The notes under the pieces are model-generated. The model was not told the DNA's origin. It worked only from the letters and a program-made list of their open reading frames with translations, and ran no database searches. A stretch of 64,000 nt of DNA from Rhyacichthys aspro (lineage: Eukaryota; Chordata; Actinopteri; Gobiiformes; Rhyacichthyidae): the NCBI GenBank assembly GCA_036850595.1, contig CM072161.1, positions 18,619,812-18,683,811 on the forward strand, given 5' to 3'. Shown here piece by piece: positions 59,781 through 64,000 of this stretch. The translations under genes were made by a program, and so were the position numbers. Each line of letters begins with the position of its first letter. The stretch's first letter is position 1.

Positions 59781-62700
59781 ATCTGCGAGGGTAAATCGAG
59801 CTGTGAGCACAGTCGGAATAAGCTAAGTAAGAGAGATACACACCTTGACCCATTCACATTCATTAAGTAGGAGCAACTTTTGTAATCAACACGTGAATAC
59901 AAAACCCTGTTACAGATTCTATATTTTGCCAAATGCTTCCCTTCATTTACTTTACCCACATCAGGATCTTTGTGTTTTCAGTCTGGTGTGAAAAGGGTTT
60001 AGGATGTAACTCCAGGACAAGGTGAGTCTGACATGATTAAAGGACAGTGCCGGCAGGAGAGGTGTTGCTTCCGTTCAGTGTTTTTGTGCCGAGAGAAAAG
60101 GCAACAGTACTTTTATTATTCTCTAATAGAGGCAGCAGAAATAGTTTGAATAGGTAGCTGTGCTGTAAAGGAAGTGTGTCAGACAGAAGCCAAGTGTCCC
60201 AGATATCAGCGGGGGGTAAAGTGGGGCTCTGTTTTTCCACAGATATACACTTCTGCAGCAGCAGTGTTGGAGAAGTTATAGAAAAGTTACTGTTTGATTT
60301 ATTTTTATATTGAGCAGGCAGCTTCTTCATTACAAATACCGATGTGCACTAAGAGCATTTGTGGAGTCTATGATTAATGAAGAAATAGCTTAATCTTACA
60401 AAAAGGACTCCCAAAAGCTCCTCTGTGCAGTGTTTTTCCTTCTTTTTTAAAAACCTTTACTTCATGCTTTATCATCTTGAACAGAATGTATTAATATTGC
60501 AAAAATAGACATTTAAAGCTCCCTAAAGGCAGAGGAAGAGGCTAGTAGTGCCTTTATTTCCTGTTACTGTTCCTACAACTGGGTTTGTTCATAGACGACA
60601 GCATGTCCCTTGAGGGCTACTGTAGATTCTTATAGAAAACAAGGAAGTGTGGCATCGTAACCTCACGATTTTGCCGATGTGTCTGTCGGCTTTTAAAGGG
60701 TCTTAAGAGGTGTCCCAGAGTGAGGTGAGTGGTCCAAATGAGACTCAGCCCTGTCTCCACTTTTTGGCACTTTACAAAAACACACAAGTCTAGGTCAAAT
60801 CTTGGGTGAAGTCAGACTTTAAAGGCTCTCAATTTTTTAGAGAAAGTGGGGAAAATGTTGTCTGTGCTTTAAATTAAAGAGTTGATGATGTTATTTACAA
60901 AATGCAAGTTGCTCATTGGCACAACTATAAACACACTGACCATACTTATCGACAATGTGCCTTATTTGAGTTCATTCATTTATAGTTTTAGCTCAACACA
61001 TCCCAGCTGCTTTGGGCGTAAGCTGGACTATTACCACCCACTTATACACTGACCATTCACTCTCACATTTATTCACTCTCTGCTTTTTAGAGTCACCACT
61101 TCACCTGCACATGTACATCTCATGTCACTCAGCTCATGACAGATGTGCAGCCTATGTTTTTACCCACTAACTAGACTTGTCCAGATAACAGTACTTGTCT
61201 TGCACCAGTATCAGAGCCTCATCTTTTCATTTGACATCCTCTGACGCTTTCAAAAATGTACCGTACTGACTGAGTTCTCTCTATACGGGACTGTTTGGAC
61301 GTGTTGTACTGTAAATAAACACTATAAAAGTAGAGCAAACTGTGAATAACGCTCTGTTAAAGTGTCAAGGGGCTCAAACTCAAACTGGCTGACGACACCG
61401 GGGACGGTTTTCAGCTCTAATACGACATCCTTCACTAGTACTCGCTCCTGAAAGAAACAATCTAGCGCCGGTGATTACACAACTCCTCCAAAACACAAGA
61501 AATAACCGAATATGGCTGAACAATCTGTAACCCGATGATGGGAATGGTCTCTACTTCCTCCTCTCGTCCTATTACCAGATGTGACCTATCACACGTCCCA
61601 TCTGTCTAATGCACCTCGCATCTCGCTCGGCACCATCTCCACCACGAACGCCAGCCGCTTTCTCTTTCACAAAACGATTTACTGCGGCTGCTCCTGTCCA
61701 TACCTCTCGCCTTCGTACACTCCTTACACTAAACCTTTTCGGGTCACTCACAACATCTGCCTCCGTCCAGTCGTCCATAAATCACGCTGGTACTTTTCAC
61801 CTACATCGAGCTTTTACTGCAAGCCCTGCGTTATTTATTTATATGCTAAACTCATCTCCAGATTCGAACTGACCTACTTCTGTTTTCCAAAGCCTGGTGT
61901 TTTCCCCCCGCTACGGTTTTAATTTCAGTGTCTTCTCCCTTTGCTACATGCATCCAGAGGCTTTCCTCGTCTGCTCGGCTTATCCATAATGTGCAGGCTG
62001 TCACGTTGTTTCTTCTGTTGCCATGGCGAGGCCGTGGGTACAAAAAAAATCACAAGGACCACCTCAGAGGATGGAGAGGACAGATGAAGGCAGGGCTGGA
62101 AGGATGATGGTTATAATGAGGTTGAGGACAAAAACACAATTGGACGGGCCAAGTTTGAGGCCGCGGGAGGTGAAAGTAATAACAGGAAGAAAGTGAGGTG
62201 AAAACAGGAAAAATGAGAAAGGTGTAGGCGAAATGACGGGTGGAGATGAGAAGGAAACGATTTAGGATGAAAATCTGTGAGGCTACGTCGACACCAGGTG
62301 ATCAGTGTGTTATCAGAAGAACAAATTCATCCAAAATATGATGATTTATGCCCACACTCCTGAAATGATGTCTGACAGTTCATGTATAAATAGTATAAGA
62401 AGCCTAAGTAAAAATAGAACTAGCTTTTGAGGAGTTTTGTGTGAGTAATTCGTGGGATACTGTCTCTTTTTTTGGGCTTGTGTCTTTTTAACAGAGACAA
62501 ATATATGTTCTGTTTTAATGCAGCCAATGCACTGACTCTGTCTCAAATAAAGCAGTTTGTTAGTTTGGTCTTCTTCTTGTTCCTTTCAAATATGTGCTGC
62601 CACAAAAATACTTTGCAATTTGATATTTTAAAATTCAATCTTTACATGGAATGAATTAAATCGTTATATGAAAATACAGCTAATGCGGTCCTTGATTGTA

Positions 62701-64000
62701 CTTTTCCTCTTTTCACTTGTTCAAAGAGCGCTTACAGCTCAGAAATTGGACAGCACAAGTGTAAAGATATTTTTGATCTTTCCACTTTCACACTAATGAC
62801 ATCAAGGATAAAGCTTCATAAATATTTTGTCCCTGACTGTCTGGAGACTGGTGTGTTCAACCTGCTGTTTATTGGCTGACCTAGATAAGTTTAGCACTAC
62901 TTTTATGGCAGTTTTTTTTTTTTCATTTCATACATAAATGCTTATATTTTTGAAAGTTCTGTTATTGTTATGTTTCAATAATTATTGGGCAAACTTTATC
63001 AAAATAAAACTTTTTTTTTATGAATACAGCAAATTCAAAATATTTTAAAACACTTGCAGTGCATTGTGGGTGATTTGACATGAGGCAAGGCCACGGAGGA
63101 TGCATCATTGATCATTTGGCCAGACTCAGTCCTTTGAAGGAGATGGGTTTGGACACATTTGGACAAACCTTCAGGAGCAGAAGTCCTCTGAAGGAAGGAT
63201 TAGGAAACGGCATTAGACTGATTTTGTTGCCGAACCTGCTTATTTCTGTTTTTTTTTTAAATGCTGTTTTAAACATTTCAGCAGTTTCTCTGAAAATGGT
63301 TTTGCAGCAACTGAAGGAATAAGCAGGAAAATGATCCAGTGCAGAAGTGTGGGAGGCACGAGAAAAAGTAGCAAAAGTCATATGTTTAAATTGAAATTCA
63401 TGAAACTTTATTATTTACTGAGAAGGAAAGTATTTTTTTTAGCAACAGCCTAAATGTTTGTCAGTCGTCAATAACATTTAGACACTGATCCCATATTCCT
63501 CGATGGTTCATTAGAGTCATTGCGTCAATTGGAACGACGGCCTCAGATCTGACCCCCGTGTCACTCCTTCTCGTCGTCATGGTGATCTCGTCTTATTTTT
63601 TGCCGCTCGTGACAATCAGTGCCATCGAGACGCCGAAAAAATGGAGAAGAAGAGAAGGAATGGGAGATAAGAGCGAGCAACAGAGAGACTGATGTCAGAG
63701 ATACAGAGTGAACAGCAGAGCATGATGTACTGATCTGTGGCTGAGACATAAATCAACAGTGATGATAGTAGAGACGGTTTTGTTTCCTAAAAATATGAGA
63801 ATTGGATAAAAGTGCATATGAGCATTTAGATAAAAAAGAAAAAAAATGTGATTTGCTCTATGACACAAAACCATCATCATATTCCTGCATTTTCTACTTC
63901 TTGCTGCTTGAATGTGCCGTTACAGGAATAAAACACATTTATAAGCCACCATTTTCACCCATGCATTTTGTTTATTTGCCTTCACTTTTGCATCACAACT
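59781..64000. other. gene-poor stretch, no supported exon
   Basis: Repeat Q fragment near 60580-60630. A somewhat GC-richer block at 61560-61760 has overlapping short open frames on both strands but no coding evidence. GCAGTGCATTGTGGGTGATT at about 63055 resembles a common vertebrate promoter/repeat motif, without a gene beside it. Confidence 0.4.

Noticed and set aside
61572..61922. Overlapping frames of 68-113 codons on both strands
   Set aside because: All are equally open, biased by base composition, and without domain or splice support.

Overview
The window looks like nuclear DNA of a ray-finned (teleost) fish. Genes are split into many short exons with GT-AG introns, intergenic DNA is AT-rich and full of degraded fish-type repeats, and the proteins are vertebrate families. 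No bacterial, viral, rRNA, tRNA or CRISPR feature was recognised. All gene models were built by hand from splice signals, reading-frame phase and protein family resemblance.

Three genes are well supported. (1) fhl1-like, + strand, 7283-8996, five coding exons, 279 aa, four and a half LIM domains. (2) adgrg4-like (GPR112) adhesion GPCR, + strand, 10313-23980, 31 coding exons whose phases all join to give 1315 aa: signal peptide, pentraxin domain, a SEA-like module, a Ser/Thr-rich mucin exon, a second SEA-like module, hormone-receptor motif, GAIN/GPS, seven transmembrane helices and a Ser-rich tail. (3) adad2-like, - strand, 32732 down to 25237, ten coding exons, 523 aa, an adenosine-deaminase-like protein that has lost the catalytic Glu and both zinc-binding Cys. 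adgrg4 and adad2 converge tail to tail with about 1.2 kb between stop codons. FHL1 and ADGRG4 are also close neighbours on human Xq26.3, which supports both names; ADAD2 is on another chromosome in human.

Layout: 1-7.2 kb is upstream flank with one splice-flanked candidate exon and retroelement fragments; 7.2-9.3 kb fhl1; 9.3-10.1 kb repeats; 10.1-24.1 kb adgrg4; 25.1-33.4 kb adad2; 33.4-64 kb is a gene-poor stretch in which no convincing exon was seen, only dispersed repeats, a GT microsatellite and unrecognised unique sequence.

The most notable observations are an internal five-exon duplication in adgrg4 with identical intron phases flanking the mucin exon; a 24-bp minisatellite in the last adad2 intron whose unit contains the same sequence as the adad2 5' splice site; and a mobile repeat family carrying its own 21-bp tandem array and a fold-back core, present five times and lying in introns of all three genes or next to them. 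The three genes have no evident common pathway: a LIM scaffold, a cell-surface mechanosensor-type receptor and a germ-cell RNA-binding pseudodeaminase by family knowledge.
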